Positions 27,519-36,445 of a stretch of 64,000 nt of DNA are shown here, in pieces. How positions within the stretch are numbered: the stretch's first letter is position 1; each line of letters starts with the position of its first letter. This DNA is from Silvibacterium acidisoli (GTDB lineage: Bacteria; Acidobacteriota; Terriglobia; Terriglobales; Acidobacteriaceae). The translations under genes and the position numbers were made by a program. Under the pieces are notes generated by a model. The model did no database searches, was not told the origin of the DNA, and saw nothing but the letters and a program-made list of their open reading frames with translations. The stretch is taken from assembly GCA_022870745.1 (NCBI GenBank), contig CP085323.1:496001-560000 (forward strand), read 5' to 3'.

Positions 27519-30170
27519 ATGGATCTTCGCCGTATCCGCAAAGCTCTGCTCTTCTTGTCTCTTTCCGCCGCCGGATTCGTCACCGCCACTGCACAGATTC
27601 CCACACCCGTCTCCGTGCTTGGCCACAATCCCGGGGATGACTACTACCTGGCCGACTACGACGATGCCATCCGCTACTTCCATGCCCTCGCGGCCAGCTC
27701 CAATCGCATCAAGATGTTCAAGGTTGGCAAGACCACGCGCGGTGAGGAGTTTGAGATCGCCGTCATCTCTTCGCCTGAAAATCTCGCCCGCTTGGACGAA
27801 TACAAGGCCAACTCGCGCAAGCTGGCCGACTCCCGAGGACTGACCGATACGCAGGCTCATGAGCTGGCCCGCAACAGCAAGATCATCGTGCACATCGACG
27901 GCGGACTGCACTCGAATGAAGTCGCCGGCGGACAGCACTCCATCCAGCTTGCCTACAAACTGGTTTCTGCCCAGAACGACCCTGAAATCGATTCCATCCT
28001 GAACAACGTGATCCTTGTGCTTTGGCCAACCATCAATCCCGATGGCCAGAACATGGTCGCGCACTGGTACCGCAAGAACCTCGGCACGCAGTACGAAGTC
28101 AGCCCCATGCCTGAGCTCTTTCAGGAGTACGTGGGCCACGACAACAACCGCGACGGCTACATGCAGAACATGCTCGAGTCGCAGGTGGTCACCCGCGTTG
28201 AGATGGAGTACAGCCCTGCCATCTTCTACTGCCAGCACCAGACCGCGCCCTTCCCTGCCCGCATCTGGATTCCGCCCTTCGCCGACCCCATCTCCTCGAA
28301 CATCAGCCCTTACATGCGCAGCTGGCTGAACGTGATCGGCGTGAATATGTCCGCCGCTCTGCAGGAGCAGCACATGCCCGGCGCGATCTCGCAGACGCGC
28401 TTCGATAACTGGTATCCGGGATTCCTCGATTTCACGCACGTCTTCCGCAACGAGATCTCGTTCTTCACCGAGACTGCGCTCTATCGCTACGCGACTCCAC
28501 GCTTCTACACCGTCGACGAATTTCCGGCAGAGTACCAGGACCTGAAAGCGCTCACGCTCTACACCGACCCCTGGCAGGGCGGATGGTGGCGTCTCGGCGA
28601 TGCTGTGCGCTACATGATTGCCGGATCGATGTCCGTCCTCGATACCGCCTCGAAGTATCACGAACAGCTGCTCTACAACCGCTGGCAGGCAGCACATGAC
28701 AATATCCAGCACTACAGCAGCAACGCACCGTATGCCTATGTGCTGCCCAATCCGCAGGCAGACACGCCCGAGGCTGCGCTGCTGGCGCAGAAGATGCTCG
28801 ACAACGGCATCGAGGTGCACCGCGCCGCGAAGGAGTTCGAAGCAAACGGTGTGAAGTATCCGGCTGGCTCATGGGTCATCCTGATGGATCAACCATTCTC
28901 GGGCCTTGTCCGCGAGCTCTTCGAAGCGCAGCACTATCCGCAGGCCATTCTCGACGGCAATGCCAAGCCGGTCGATCTTCCCTACGACGTCACAGGCTGG
29001 ACGCTGCCTATGCAGATGGGCGTGAAGGTCGATGCTGTTACCGATCCCGTAGAAGACGCCCAGCGCGCCAACCTTGAGCGGGTGAACAGGATCGAAACGC
29101 CGAAGTCCGCGGTCGAGGGCGCCGGCCCGGTCTATGCCCTTAGCCACAAGCCCAACGCCAGCTTCGAGGCAGTCAATGACATCCTCGCAGCAGGCGGAAA
29201 CGTCGGGTTCTCACGCGAAGCAGTAGACACTTCCGAAGGACCGGAGCTTGGCGCCTTCCTCGTCTCCGGCATCGGCCACGCCAGCCTGCTCCCAATCGTC
29301 GAAAAATACGGCCTCGTAGCGACTTCCGTACGTGGCGGCGAATCGCTGCCCATCCACAAGGCTCGCGTCGGACTCTACCGGCCATGGCAGCCCTCGATCG
29401 ACGAAGGCTGGACCCGCTGGATCCTGGAGAAGTATGGATTCGCACCCGAAAGCATCTACAACGCCGGCATGAAGGCAGGCAATCTGCGGGCGCGCTACGA
29501 CACCATCATTCTGCCCGATCTGACAAAGTCGCAGCTGCTGGACGGCTTCAAGCCCGGCATCGTCCCCAGCGAATACGCAGGAGGCATCGACTCCGAAGGC
29601 GTCAGCGCGCTGCGCAATTTCGTACAGCAGGGCGGCAATCTCATCGCCTTCAACCAGACTTCTTCAGCGCTGATCGACCTGCTCGGGCTGCCGGTAAGGA
29701 ATATTCTCGCCGGTCTCAAGAGCGACCAGTTCTTCTGCTCGGGAGCGTTGCTGCAGGTCGATCTGAAAGATCTGCCCTCACGACCGGCTCTTTACGGGCT
29801 GAAGAAAGATCCCATCGTCATGTTCGAGAAGGGACCGGCCTTTGCGCCCGCCCCCGGCTTCGAGGGTGAGATTCTCGCCAGCTATCCGAAAACCAATCCA
29901 CTCGAAAGCGGCGTGCTCATCCATCCGGACAAGATCGAGGGCATGGCTGCAGCCGTTGAGCTCGCTTACGGCAAGGGCCACATCTTTCTCTACGGATTCA
30001 AGCCGCAGTGGCGCGGTCAGTCGCACGGCAGCTACAAGTTCTTCATGAACGAGCTGTACCGCTTCGATGAGCCGGCCATTCAGCGACTGCCAGAGGTGAA
30101 GATCTCGGCCAACCTGCCGAACATCCCCGCCAGCGCCGGGCAGGACGACGATGACGACGGCCGCCGTTAG
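27519..30170 (+). CDS. Secreted M14-family zinc carboxypeptidase-like peptidase
   Basis: 883 residues, ATG preceded by CGAGGAAAC; signal peptide LFLSLSAAGFVTATAQ. The catalytic domain shows HSNE (zinc ligands His131 and Glu134), INPDGQNM, DNNRDGY and the later YCQHQ (third ligand) with FRNEISFFTET supplying the catalytic Glu region. A long C-terminal part (~450-880) with glutamine-amidotransferase-like phrases (SGIGHASLLPIVEKYG, FVQQGGNLIAFNQTS) follows, as in large acidobacterial/Bacteroidetes M14 proteins. Expected to trim peptides outside the inner membrane. The end is acidic (DDDDDG). The stop overlaps the convergent gene by four bases. Confidence 0.9.
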   Translation: MDLRRIRKALLFLSLSAAGFVTATAQIPTPVSVLGHNPGDDYYLADYDDAIRYFHALAASSNRIKMFKVGKTTRGEEFEIAVISSPENLARLDEYKANSRKLADSRGLTDTQAHELARNSKIIVHIDGGLHSNEVAGGQHSIQLAYKLVSAQNDPEIDSILNNVILVLWPTINPDGQNMVAHWYRKNLGTQYEVSPMPELFQEYVGHDNNRDGYMQNMLESQVVTRVEMEYSPAIFYCQHQTAPFPARIWIPPFADPISSNISPYMRSWLNVIGVNMSAALQEQHMPGAISQTRFDNWYPGFLDFTHVFRNEISFFTETALYRYATPRFYTVDEFPAEYQDLKALTLYTDPWQGGWWRLGDAVRYMIAGSMSVLDTASKYHEQLLYNRWQAAHDNIQHYSSNAPYAYVLPNPQADTPEAALLAQKMLDNGIEVHRAAKEFEANGVKYPAGSWVILMDQPFSGLVRELFEAQHYPQAILDGNAKPVDLPYDVTGWTLPMQMGVKVDAVTDPVEDAQRANLERVNRIETPKSAVEGAGPVYALSHKPNASFEAVNDILAAGGNVGFSREAVDTSEGPELGAFLVSGIGHASLLPIVEKYGLVATSVRGGESLPIHKARVGLYRPWQPSIDEGWTRWILEKYGFAPESIYNAGMKAGNLRARYDTIILPDLTKSQLLDGFKPGIVPSEYAGGIDSEGVSALRNFVQQGGNLIAFNQTSSALIDLLGLPVRNILAGLKSDQFFCSGALLQVDLKDLPSRPALYGLKKDPIVMFEKGPAFAPAPGFEGEILASYPKTNPLESGVLIHPDKIEGMAAAVELAYGKGHIFLYGFKPQWRGQSHGSYKFFMNELYRFDEPAIQRLPEVKISANLPNIPASAGQDDDDDGRR

Positions 30171-31231
30171 GGCTCTTTGAAACCAGCCCCTGCCGGGATC
30201 ACCTGCGCCGTGCCTGTTGCGGACTGCGCAGGTCCTTCAGGCTTCGTCGCCGCCTGCTCGTCACCCTCCCCAAAGTGAACAACAGAGGACGGATCGAAAA
30301 CGGCAGCATGCAGATCGGGATGGAAACGTCCGTCGCCCAGATAGGTCGCCACCAGCACCCCGGCAACCACCGGATGCAGCGCGGCGATCGGCAGCACATA
30401 CTTCTTCGACCTCACAACCGACTCCACCACACCGTCTACAGACTTGCTGCGCGGAATGCTTCCCGGCACCTGCGGAATCACGAACGCCTTTGATTCCAGC
30501 TCCGGATGCCGCTTGCCGTACTTCGTCAGCGAACGGGCGACCTGTTTCGGAGTAACCAGGCCGATGTCCGCGATAAAGTTCCGGTGGACGGAATGCGGAT
30601 AGTAGTAATTCAGCACGTCCTCTGAAAAGTTGGCGCAGTTCTCAAAGAGCAGGTTGAAGTGGCTTTTGTTTTCACGGCCATTGAAGTCTGCAATCAGCGC
30701 TTCATCCTGCAGCGTCGTCGTCTGCTCGGCAAAGCCATAAATACGCCGGTCATAGCTTGCTCCTATGAGCTGAATCCACTCGCCGCCGGGTATCTCCTTT
30801 TTGGGGTCGTCAGGAGCCAGCGCCATCAGGTGCTCCCTCCGGTACGCATCACGCAGCTTGCGTTCCAGCTTCAGGTCCGCCGTCGCAGGAATCTCTTCCG
30901 GCGACTCCACCGCGTAAAGATAAGGAATCAGGGGAATCGCCAGCCAGTCGTAACCCGCGATCCGGTGATAGCGGCTGAGCACGACTCCGTATTCACCAGC
31001 CCTGCAGAGGCGCAGCTCGGTTGGGGTATCGGCGCAAACGCCGCTTAGATAGACCGATGCGTGTCCGGTGGGATTGACGGCGCCAAAAGTGCCGAAGGGT
31101 TCCGCCAGCAGGAGAGCCGCTTCACTGGCATGCGCCCGCCTGGTCCCGCAAAGCAACGCACTGCAAATAAAAACGGATAAAGCCCAAAAGGATGTGCTGC
31201 GTTTTCTAATAGTTTTGTTCTTTCGCGGCAA
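30167..31231 (-). CDS. Secreted protein with a candidate permuted papain-like (NlpC/P60-type) fold
   Basis: 354 residues from TTG 31231; no Shine-Dalgarno is seen, but the frame gives a basic start (RKNKTIRKR) and a signal sequence (WALSVFICSALLCG, AHAS). Two conserved-looking blocks stand out: GHASVYLSG (residues ~57-65) and FNLLFENCANFSEDVLNYYYP (~190-210). A His in the first block and Cys in the second is the order of circularly permuted NlpC/P60 and Lnb/DUF4105-like enzymes, which act on peptidoglycan peptides or lipoproteins. This assignment is an inference. The C-terminal ~60 residues look disordered. Confidence 0.6.
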   Translation of the reverse strand: MPRKNKTIRKRSTSFWALSVFICSALLCGTRRAHASEAALLLAEPFGTFGAVNPTGHASVYLSGVCADTPTELRLCRAGEYGVVLSRYHRIAGYDWLAIPLIPYLYAVESPEEIPATADLKLERKLRDAYRREHLMALAPDDPKKEIPGGEWIQLIGASYDRRIYGFAEQTTTLQDEALIADFNGRENKSHFNLLFENCANFSEDVLNYYYPHSVHRNFIADIGLVTPKQVARSLTKYGKRHPELESKAFVIPQVPGSIPRSKSVDGVVESVVRSKKYVLPIAALHPVVAGVLVATYLGDGRFHPDLHAAVFDPSSVVHFGEGDEQAATKPEGPAQSATGTAQVIPAGAGFKEP

Positions 31232-31402
31232 TTACTGGCGTTTTAGCCAGGGTAACGATTCCTTTAAAACGAAAATGGCACACAGGATTTAACCCGGATA
31301 TTTCATAAAAGACGTCCTCCGCACCCGAAAACGCTGCTTATAGGCCAAAAATGACCACAATTATTTCGCCAGTGTTGGCGGGTTTGCTAGGCTTCTTGGG
31401 AT

Positions 31403-32107
31403 ATGGCGACCGCTCATTCAAGACAAACGCTGTTGATCGATGCCGACGACACGCTCTGGGAAAACAATATCTATTTCGAGCGTGCCATTGCCGATTTCAT
31501 TTCCTACCTGAACCACCACAGGTATACCCCGGAAGAAGTTCGCATCCGGTTGAACGAAGTGGAGCACGCCAACACCCAGGCTCACGGTTACGGAGTCGCT
31601 AGCTTCTCCCGGGCCTTGATCACGACCTTCGAGCAGCTCTCCATCGAGCCAATCACTCCGGACAAGCACGAACGCATCGTGGGATTCGCCCGTCAGATTG
31701 CCGAACAGCAGATTGAGCTTATCGACGGAGTTGCGGAAACCCTCCCGCATCTCGCCTCACGTCATCAGCTGATCCTCACCACGAAGGGCAATCCGGACGA
31801 GCAGGCGTTGAAGCTCACCGAATCCGGCCTCGCGCAGCACTTCAAGCATGTGGAAATCCTGCGGGAAAAGAACGTAGACGCCTATCGAGAACTGCAGGCT
31901 CGCCACCAGCTGAATGCACAGAAAACGTGGATGATCGGCAACAGCCCACGCTCCGATATCAACCCCGCGCTCGCCGCCGGGCTGCACGCCATCTTCATCC
32001 ACCACCCCAGCACCTGGGTACTGGAGCACGAAACCATCAGCGCCGCGCCCCATGGCCAGACCCTTTTGCAGCTTGAGAATTTCGCCGAACTGGCTGCCCA
32101 TTTCTAG
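31403..32107 (+). CDS. HAD superfamily hydrolase
   Basis: 234 residues. HAD motifs: LLIDADDTLW (Asp nucleophile and Asp+2), ILTTKGN (Thr, motif II), a lysine in REKNVDAY (motif III) and MIGNSPRSDINPALAAG (motif IV). The DADDTLW opening and SPRSDI ending match the YjjG/GPH-like branch of small-molecule phosphatases. The 171-base region upstream is AT-rich and may hold promoters for this gene and for the divergent secreted-protein gene. The call is sure at family level only. Confidence 0.85.
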   Translation: MATAHSRQTLLIDADDTLWENNIYFERAIADFISYLNHHRYTPEEVRIRLNEVEHANTQAHGYGVASFSRALITTFEQLSIEPITPDKHERIVGFARQIAEQQIELIDGVAETLPHLASRHQLILTTKGNPDEQALKLTESGLAQHFKHVEILREKNVDAYRELQARHQLNAQKTWMIGNSPRSDINPALAAGLHAIFIHHPSTWVLEHETISAAPHGQTLLQLENFAELAAHF

Positions 32108-32141
32108 GCCGGCCGCGGCCGCGCGCAGGTAGGAAATTTCC

Positions 32142-32150
32142 TGCTATACT
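32142..32150 (+). promoter_or_regulatory. Candidate extended -10 promoter for tRNA-Leu
   Basis: TGCTATACT matches an extended -10, 26 bases before the tRNA 5' end. No clear -35 is visible. A GGAAATTTCC palindrome lies just upstream. Confidence 0.45.
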
Positions 32151-32176
32151 CTTCGAAGGACAAAGGTTCACCGACT

Positions 32177-32260
32177 GCGGAAGTGGTGAAATGGCAGACA
32201 CACCATCTTGAGGGGGTGGCGCCGAGAGGCATGGGGGTTCAAGTCCCCCCTTCCGCACCA
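32177..32260 (+). tRNA. tRNA-Leu (anticodon GAG)
   Basis: 84-base class II tRNA with encoded CCA. Acceptor GCGGAAG (32177-32183) pairs with CTTCCGC (32250-32256), then A and CCA. The anticodon stem CCATC/GGTGG closes the loop TTGAGGG, putting GAG at 32210-32212. A long variable arm (GCCGAGAGGC) and the T-arm GGGGGTTCAAGTCCCCC are present. It reads CUC and CUU leucine codons. secG follows 47 bases downstream, possibly on the same transcript. Confidence 0.97.
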
Positions 32261-32307
32261 ACCGTCCATCCAATTTCAATGAGGGATTCCCTCAGAAAAG
32301 CGCTTCG

Positions 32308-32601
32308 ATGATTTACCTTTTCATTGCTGTTCACGTGATCGTTTGTCTCTTCCTGATCGGCGTCATCCTGCTGCAGCAGGGTAAGAGTGCCGACCTGGCG
32401 GGTGCCTTTGGCGGCCAGGGCTCACAGACAGCCTTCGGTCCCCGTTCGGCAGCCAACCTGCTCACCCGCATGACCACCTGGGCAGCAGTTATCTTCATGT
32501 TCACTTCTATCGGCCTCACCATCCTGATGCAGAGGGCTTCAACCCATCAGCACTCGGTTCTCTCCGGCAGCTCCACGCAGAGCACCCCGGCCAAGAAGTA
32601 G
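32308..32601 (+). CDS. secG: Preprotein translocase subunit SecG
   Basis: 97 residues with two membrane spans (YLFIAVHVIVCLFLIGVILL and TTWAAVIFMFTSIGLTILM) around the SecG signature LQQGKSADLAGAFGG and the phrase FGPRSAANLLTRMT. SecG assists SecYE in protein export. Downstream of tRNA-Leu and closed by a strong terminator. Confidence 0.95.
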   Translation: MIYLFIAVHVIVCLFLIGVILLQQGKSADLAGAFGGQGSQTAFGPRSAANLLTRMTTWAAVIFMFTSIGLTILMQRASTHQHSVLSGSSTQSTPAKK

Positions 32602-32622
32602 TATTTGCATATCAGTAAAGTC

Positions 32623-32651
32623 AAAAAGCAGCCTTTCGAGGCTGCTTTTTT
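32623..32651 (+). terminator. Rho-independent terminator of secG
   Basis: AAAAGCAGCC, loop TTTCGA, then GGCTGCTTTTTT: a clean stem with flanking A- and T-runs, so it can work in both directions. Confidence 0.93.
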
Positions 32652-32735
32652 CATGCGGTATGATGGCTACCGCTTGGAAGCATCATAATCCTCATTCCTG
32701 CCGGCCATGCCGAGCTTTCATGGAGATACCCAGAC

Positions 32736-33326
32736 ATGCTGAAGGCTGAAAACGTTTCCACCCCCGAAGACGCACTGGCAACCCTGCTGGAAGGCAACAA
32801 GAGGTATGCCAACAACGACCTCACCAGCCTCGAAGCGGATCTGCAGGTGCTTAAAAGCCGCACCGTCGACAAGCAGGAGCCCTTTGCCGCCGTCCTCTCC
32901 TGCGCTGACTCCCGCGTGCCGGTGGAACTGCTCTTCGACCAGAGCATCGGCCACATCTTCGTCACCCGCGTCGCCGGCAACATGATCACGCCCGAGATCA
33001 TCGGCAGCCTTGAATACGGCGCTGCCGTCCTTGGAACCAAGGTGATTCTCGTCATGGGCCACGGCGGCTGCGGCGCGGTTACAGCGACCATGCAGGCGCA
33101 GGATGTTCCCGGACAGATCAGCTCTCTCTTCCGCCACATTCAGCCCGCTGTCGACAAGCACCCGAACGACCTCGAAGCCGCCATCAAGGCCAATGCAGTC
33201 ATGCAGGCCGCGCTGCTCAGCAAATCTTCGACGGTGATCTCCGGCCTGATCAAGAAGGGCAAGCTGAAGGTCGTTGCCGGATATTACGACCTGGCCAGCG
33301 GCACGGTCGCCCTGCTCGAATTCTGA
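32736..33326 (+). CDS. Beta-class carbonic anhydrase
   Basis: 196 residues; GGAGA nine bases before ATG. Interconverts CO2 and bicarbonate. Zinc ligands are Cys56, His109 and Cys112, in SCADSR (with the Asp58-Arg60 dyad) and MGHGGCGAV. Length is normal for bacterial beta enzymes and there is no signal peptide, so it is cytoplasmic. Probably supplies bicarbonate for carboxylases, including fatty-acid synthesis; the desaturase gene is next but has its own 172-base leader. Confidence 0.95.
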   Translation: MLKAENVSTPEDALATLLEGNKRYANNDLTSLEADLQVLKSRTVDKQEPFAAVLSCADSRVPVELLFDQSIGHIFVTRVAGNMITPEIIGSLEYGAAVLGTKVILVMGHGGCGAVTATMQAQDVPGQISSLFRHIQPAVDKHPNDLEAAIKANAVMQAALLSKSSTVISGLIKKGKLKVVAGYYDLASGTVALLEF

Positions 33327-33339
33327 AACCATTCATGGC

Positions 33340-33372
33340 GGCGGAAGCATTAAAAAATCCCCTGCTTTCGCC
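33340..33372 (+). terminator. Imperfect stem-loop after carbonic anhydrase
   Basis: GGCGGAAGCA pairs with TGCTTTCGCC (nine of ten) around an A-rich loop; no T-tract. Weak terminator candidate. Confidence 0.35.
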
Positions 33373-33498
33373 ACCCCATCAAACAGTTTCCTGGTAAATC
33401 CTTCATTCCAAGACCATTACAAAAGTCTTACACCCGCGCGGCCGGTGATGCTGTTACGTTCATGGAAACACCACCCCACGACGGAGTAGTCCCCGCAG

Positions 33499-34437
33499 AT
33501 GCCTACAGAGTTAATCGACGAATCCACACTTACCAGCGTTCCGGCCCCGAAGGCATCTCGCAAGATTCATCCCGAGACCAAGCTTCCCGCTCTTGGCCGC
33601 GCGGCACAGTCCGGCAAAATCAGCGTGCTTACCACCGTCGTCATGGTGATCTTCCACATCGGAGCGATTGCCGCCCTTTTCATGTTCAGCTGGAAGGCGC
33701 TCATCTGCTCGGTGATCCTCTGGGTCTATGCCTCGAACATCGGCATCGGCATGTGCTACCACCGCCTGCTTACCCATCGCGGCTATAAGGTTCCCAAGTG
33801 GCTGGAGTACTTCATGACCATTGGCGCGACCCTGTCGCTCGAGGGCGGACCGATCTTCTGGGTAGCCACACACCGCGTACATCACCAGCTCTCTGACCAC
33901 GAAGGCGATCCGCACACTCCGACCGAGGGTGCATGGTGGGCGCACATGGGTTGGATCGTCCAGGGTGTTTCCATGCACGCCGAGACGGCAATTCTCTCGC
34001 GCTACGCTCCGGATCTCTCCCGCGACAAGTTTCACGTCTGGCTTAGCAAGTGGCACTGGGTTCCGATGGTCGTCGTCGGCTTCGGCCTGCTTGCCATCGG
34101 TGGATGGTCCTGCGTGATGTGGGGCATCTTCCTCCGCGTAACCCTCGGGCTGCATGCCACCTGGCTGGTGAACTCGGCCACGCACATGTGGGGATCGCGC
34201 CGCTTCGAGACCCGCGACCACTCCCGCAACAGCTGGTGGGTTGCGCTGCTTACCGGTGGCGAAGGCTGGCACAACAACCACCACGCTCACCCGGTTTCGG
34301 CGCGCCACGGCCTCAAGTGGTACGAGATCGATCCGAACTACTACGGCATCTGGCTCCTCAAGAACCTCGGCCTTGCCAAGGATGTAAAGCTCGCGCAATA
34401 CGACCCGGCCAATCCGAAGCCCGCTGGCGTCGCCTAA
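33499..34437 (+). CDS. Acyl-CoA / fatty-acid desaturase (delta-9 type)
   Basis: 312 residues. The three histidine boxes of membrane di-iron desaturases are complete: HRLLTHR, HRVHH and HNNHH, with GDPHTPTEGAWWAHMGW between them. Four hydrophobic segments are present (two near residues 45-85, two near 190-230). Inserts a cis double bond into saturated acyl chains and so tunes membrane fluidity. A strong terminator follows 30 bases after the stop. Confidence 0.94.
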   Translation: MPTELIDESTLTSVPAPKASRKIHPETKLPALGRAAQSGKISVLTTVVMVIFHIGAIAALFMFSWKALICSVILWVYASNIGIGMCYHRLLTHRGYKVPKWLEYFMTIGATLSLEGGPIFWVATHRVHHQLSDHEGDPHTPTEGAWWAHMGWIVQGVSMHAETAILSRYAPDLSRDKFHVWLSKWHWVPMVVVGFGLLAIGGWSCVMWGIFLRVTLGLHATWLVNSATHMWGSRRFETRDHSRNSWWVALLTGGEGWHNNHHAHPVSARHGLKWYEIDPNYYGIWLLKNLGLAKDVKLAQYDPANPKPAGVA

Positions 34438-34467
34438 GCTCCGCCGTTCCCCCAACTCAGCGGAAAG

Positions 34468-34505
34468 ATGCCCGCCCCCGTTAAACTTTACGGGGCGGGC
34501 ATTTT
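34468..34505 (+). terminator. Rho-independent terminator of the desaturase gene
   Basis: ATGCCCGCCCC... pairs with ...GGGGCGGGCAT (one bulged C) and is followed by TTTT. It ends 19 bases before the histidine-kinase ATG. Confidence 0.85.
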
Positions 34506-34524
34506 CATTGCGGCCATTGGAAGC

Positions 34525-35463
34525 ATGAGAATCTCAGGTAGAAGACGCAACGTAGTGCTGTTCATCGTGCTCGGCTCGATCATGGTCGGGGTCGCGATCG
34601 CGCTCAACGTCACCTGGATCATCCTCAACTGGCGCAGCCTCGTACCGCTGCTCATCGGGATTCCCTTCTTCATCCTGCTCATCGCGGGCGTTACGCTGAA
34701 CACCATCTTCCTGGTGCGCGAAGTTCGCCGCAACGAGCGCCACGATGCCTTCCTCAACGCCGTCACGCACGAGCTGAAGACCCCGATTGCCTCGATTCGC
34801 CTTTATCTCGAAACCCTGCAAAGACGCGAACTCTCCGAAGAAAAACGGCGCGAGTTCTACGACATCATGTTTCAGGACAGCGAGTGGCTGCTGGCCACCG
34901 TCGAACAGGTGCTTAAGGCCGGAGAACTCGGCCAGCGCACCCAGGACCAGATGCGCCAGCCCGTGGACATGCGCGTGCTCGTCCGTGAGGGCATTGAGCG
35001 TACTCGAGCCCGGCATCACCTGGAGCCGGATGCCATCACCCTCGTAGAAGAAGAGCCCGTGGCCCTGCCGCTGATCGTCGATGGAAATGTCGAGGAGCTC
35101 AAGAGCATCGTCCTGAACCTGCTCGGCAACTCGGTAAAGTACTCGCCGGATGGTGTGAACGTGCAGGTGCGCCTCGGCACCCGCAACGATGCGTGGATCG
35201 TGCTGGCTGTGACCGACAACGGCATAGGCATTCCTCCGGCTCAGCTCAAGCGCATCTTCAAGCGCTTCTACCGCGTGCCCGCGCGTAACGTGCTCACGAC
35301 GAAAGGCACCGGACTCGGGCTCTTCATCGTCCGCACCATCGCCCGTCAGCATGGCGGAGATGCTTTCGCAGAAAGCCCCGGGGAAGGCCGCGGCGCCACC
35401 ATCAGCGTGCAACTGCCTCGCATGCTGCACACTGTCGAAGTCCAGAAACTGGAGGCCCATTGA
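34525..35463 (+). CDS. Membrane sensor histidine kinase
   Basis: 312 residues from ATG 34525 (MRISGRRRN); an in-frame ATG at 34468 would place a terminator hairpin inside the gene and is less likely. Two membrane helices (LFIVLGSIMVGVAIALNV and LVPLLIGIPFFILLIAGV) enclose only a very short loop, so there is no periplasmic sensor domain. Then HisKA (VTHELKTPIASI), N-box LLGNSVKYS, G1 DNGIGI and G2 GTGLGL. Pairs with the OmpR-type regulator whose start overlaps its stop by four bases. Signal unknown, possibly membrane state. Confidence 0.9.
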   Translation: MRISGRRRNVVLFIVLGSIMVGVAIALNVTWIILNWRSLVPLLIGIPFFILLIAGVTLNTIFLVREVRRNERHDAFLNAVTHELKTPIASIRLYLETLQRRELSEEKRREFYDIMFQDSEWLLATVEQVLKAGELGQRTQDQMRQPVDMRVLVREGIERTRARHHLEPDAITLVEEEPVALPLIVDGNVEELKSIVLNLLGNSVKYSPDGVNVQVRLGTRNDAWIVLAVTDNGIGIPPAQLKRIFKRFYRVPARNVLTTKGTGLGLFIVRTIARQHGGDAFAESPGEGRGATISVQLPRMLHTVEVQKLEAH

Positions 35464-36209
35464 GTTCCGCTGCCCGCATCCTCATCGTCGAAGACGAATC
35501 GCACCTCGCCCAGGGACTGCTTTTCAACCTCCAGGCCGAAGGTTATGAAGCATCGATCGCGAGCGACGGCGAATCGGCGCTGGCCCGGCTCGCCGCGCAA
35601 AACTTCGACGCCGTGCTGCTGGACGTGATGCTGCCCGGTAAATCCGGCTTCGAGGTGACTGCGGCCCTGCGCGCCGCGCAAAACTTCGTTCCCGTGCTCA
35701 TCCTCACCGCCCGCGGACGCCCGGAAGATGTGCTCGAAGGCTTTGCCTCGGGCGCAGACGACTACCTGGCCAAGCCCTTTGATTTGTCCATCCTGCTGGC
35801 CCGTCTCAACGGCCTGCTTCGCCGCATGAAGTGGCAGAAGCCGGCCGAGCCGCCTGCGCCGGAAGATGCTTCAGTCTTCGAATTCGACGGACGCCGCATC
35901 GACTTCGAGGCCCTGGAGCTGCAGGTCTCCGGCCGCGTCATCCGCCTTACCCTCATGGAAGTGGACCTGCTTCGTTACCTGGTGCGCAACCAGGGGCGCA
36001 TCATCTCCCGTAAGGAGCTGCTAGACCAGGTGTGGCACGTCCACGAAGACACCGACACCCGAGCCATCGACAACTTCATCGTGCGCCTGCGCCGCTACAT
36101 GGAAGACGAGCCCTCGGAACCGCGCTACCTCGAAACCGTGCGCGGTGTTGGCTATCGCTTCCAGGTTCCGCACCAGCAAACCGCGCCGGTGCGTCCTTTT
36201 GCTCAATAA
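35460..36209 (+). CDS. OmpR/PhoB-family response regulator
   Basis: 249 residues from TTG 35460 overlapping the kinase stop (TTGA), with GGAGG four bases before. Receiver ~6-118: acidic pair in VEDES, phospho-acceptor Asp in LLDVMLPG, Thr in LTARG, Lys in LAKPFD. C-terminal winged helix ~140-235: LTLMEVDLLRYLVRNQGRIISRKELL, RAIDNFIVRLRRYME and the closing YLETVRGVGYRF. Cognate partner of the kinase above; it may control the copper genes that follow 35 bases later, but no binding sites were identified. Confidence 0.93.
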   Translation: MSSAARILIVEDESHLAQGLLFNLQAEGYEASIASDGESALARLAAQNFDAVLLDVMLPGKSGFEVTAALRAAQNFVPVLILTARGRPEDVLEGFASGADDYLAKPFDLSILLARLNGLLRRMKWQKPAEPPAPEDASVFEFDGRRIDFEALELQVSGRVIRLTLMEVDLLRYLVRNQGRIISRKELLDQVWHVHEDTDTRAIDNFIVRLRRYMEDEPSEPRYLETVRGVGYRFQVPHQQTAPVRPFAQ

Positions 36210-36244
36210 AGCATCTGTTTATTAGGGAGCAATCGGCCAGAATC

Positions 36245-36445
36245 ATGAGTGAAATCACCCTTTCCATAGACGGAATGCATTGCGGAGCCTGTGTGCGGCG
36301 CGTCACCCAGACGCTCGACCGCGTCCCCGGAACCACTGTTGAAGAAGTCCGCCTCGGCGCAGCCCGCGTCCAGGCCGAAGCATCCGAGCCGCTCGTCGCA
36401 GCACTGGCCAAGGCCGGATACGCTGCTCGCGCGGAGAATCAGTGA
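36245..36445 (+). CDS. copZ: Heavy-metal-associated domain protein (copper chaperone, CopZ-like)
   Basis: 66 residues from ATG 36245. A single HMA ferredoxin-like fold with [11 protein letters not shown] (the CxxC that binds Cu(I)) near residue 12 and a C-terminal LAKAGYAA. Expected to deliver copper(I) to the P-type ATPase encoded immediately downstream, whose start overlaps its stop by four bases. Metal assignment is inferred from the neighbour. Confidence 0.88.
   Translation: MSEITLSIDGMHCGACVRRVTQTLDRVPGTTVEEVRLGAARVQAEASEPLVAALAKAGYAARAENQ

Noticed and set aside
31351-31602. 83-codon frame overlapping the start of the HAD gene
   Set aside because: Hydrophobic start but the rest is an out-of-frame copy of the HAD coding sequence.
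32037-32279. Minus-strand frame across tRNA-Leu
   Set aside because: It covers the tRNA and the end of the HAD gene; a shadow.
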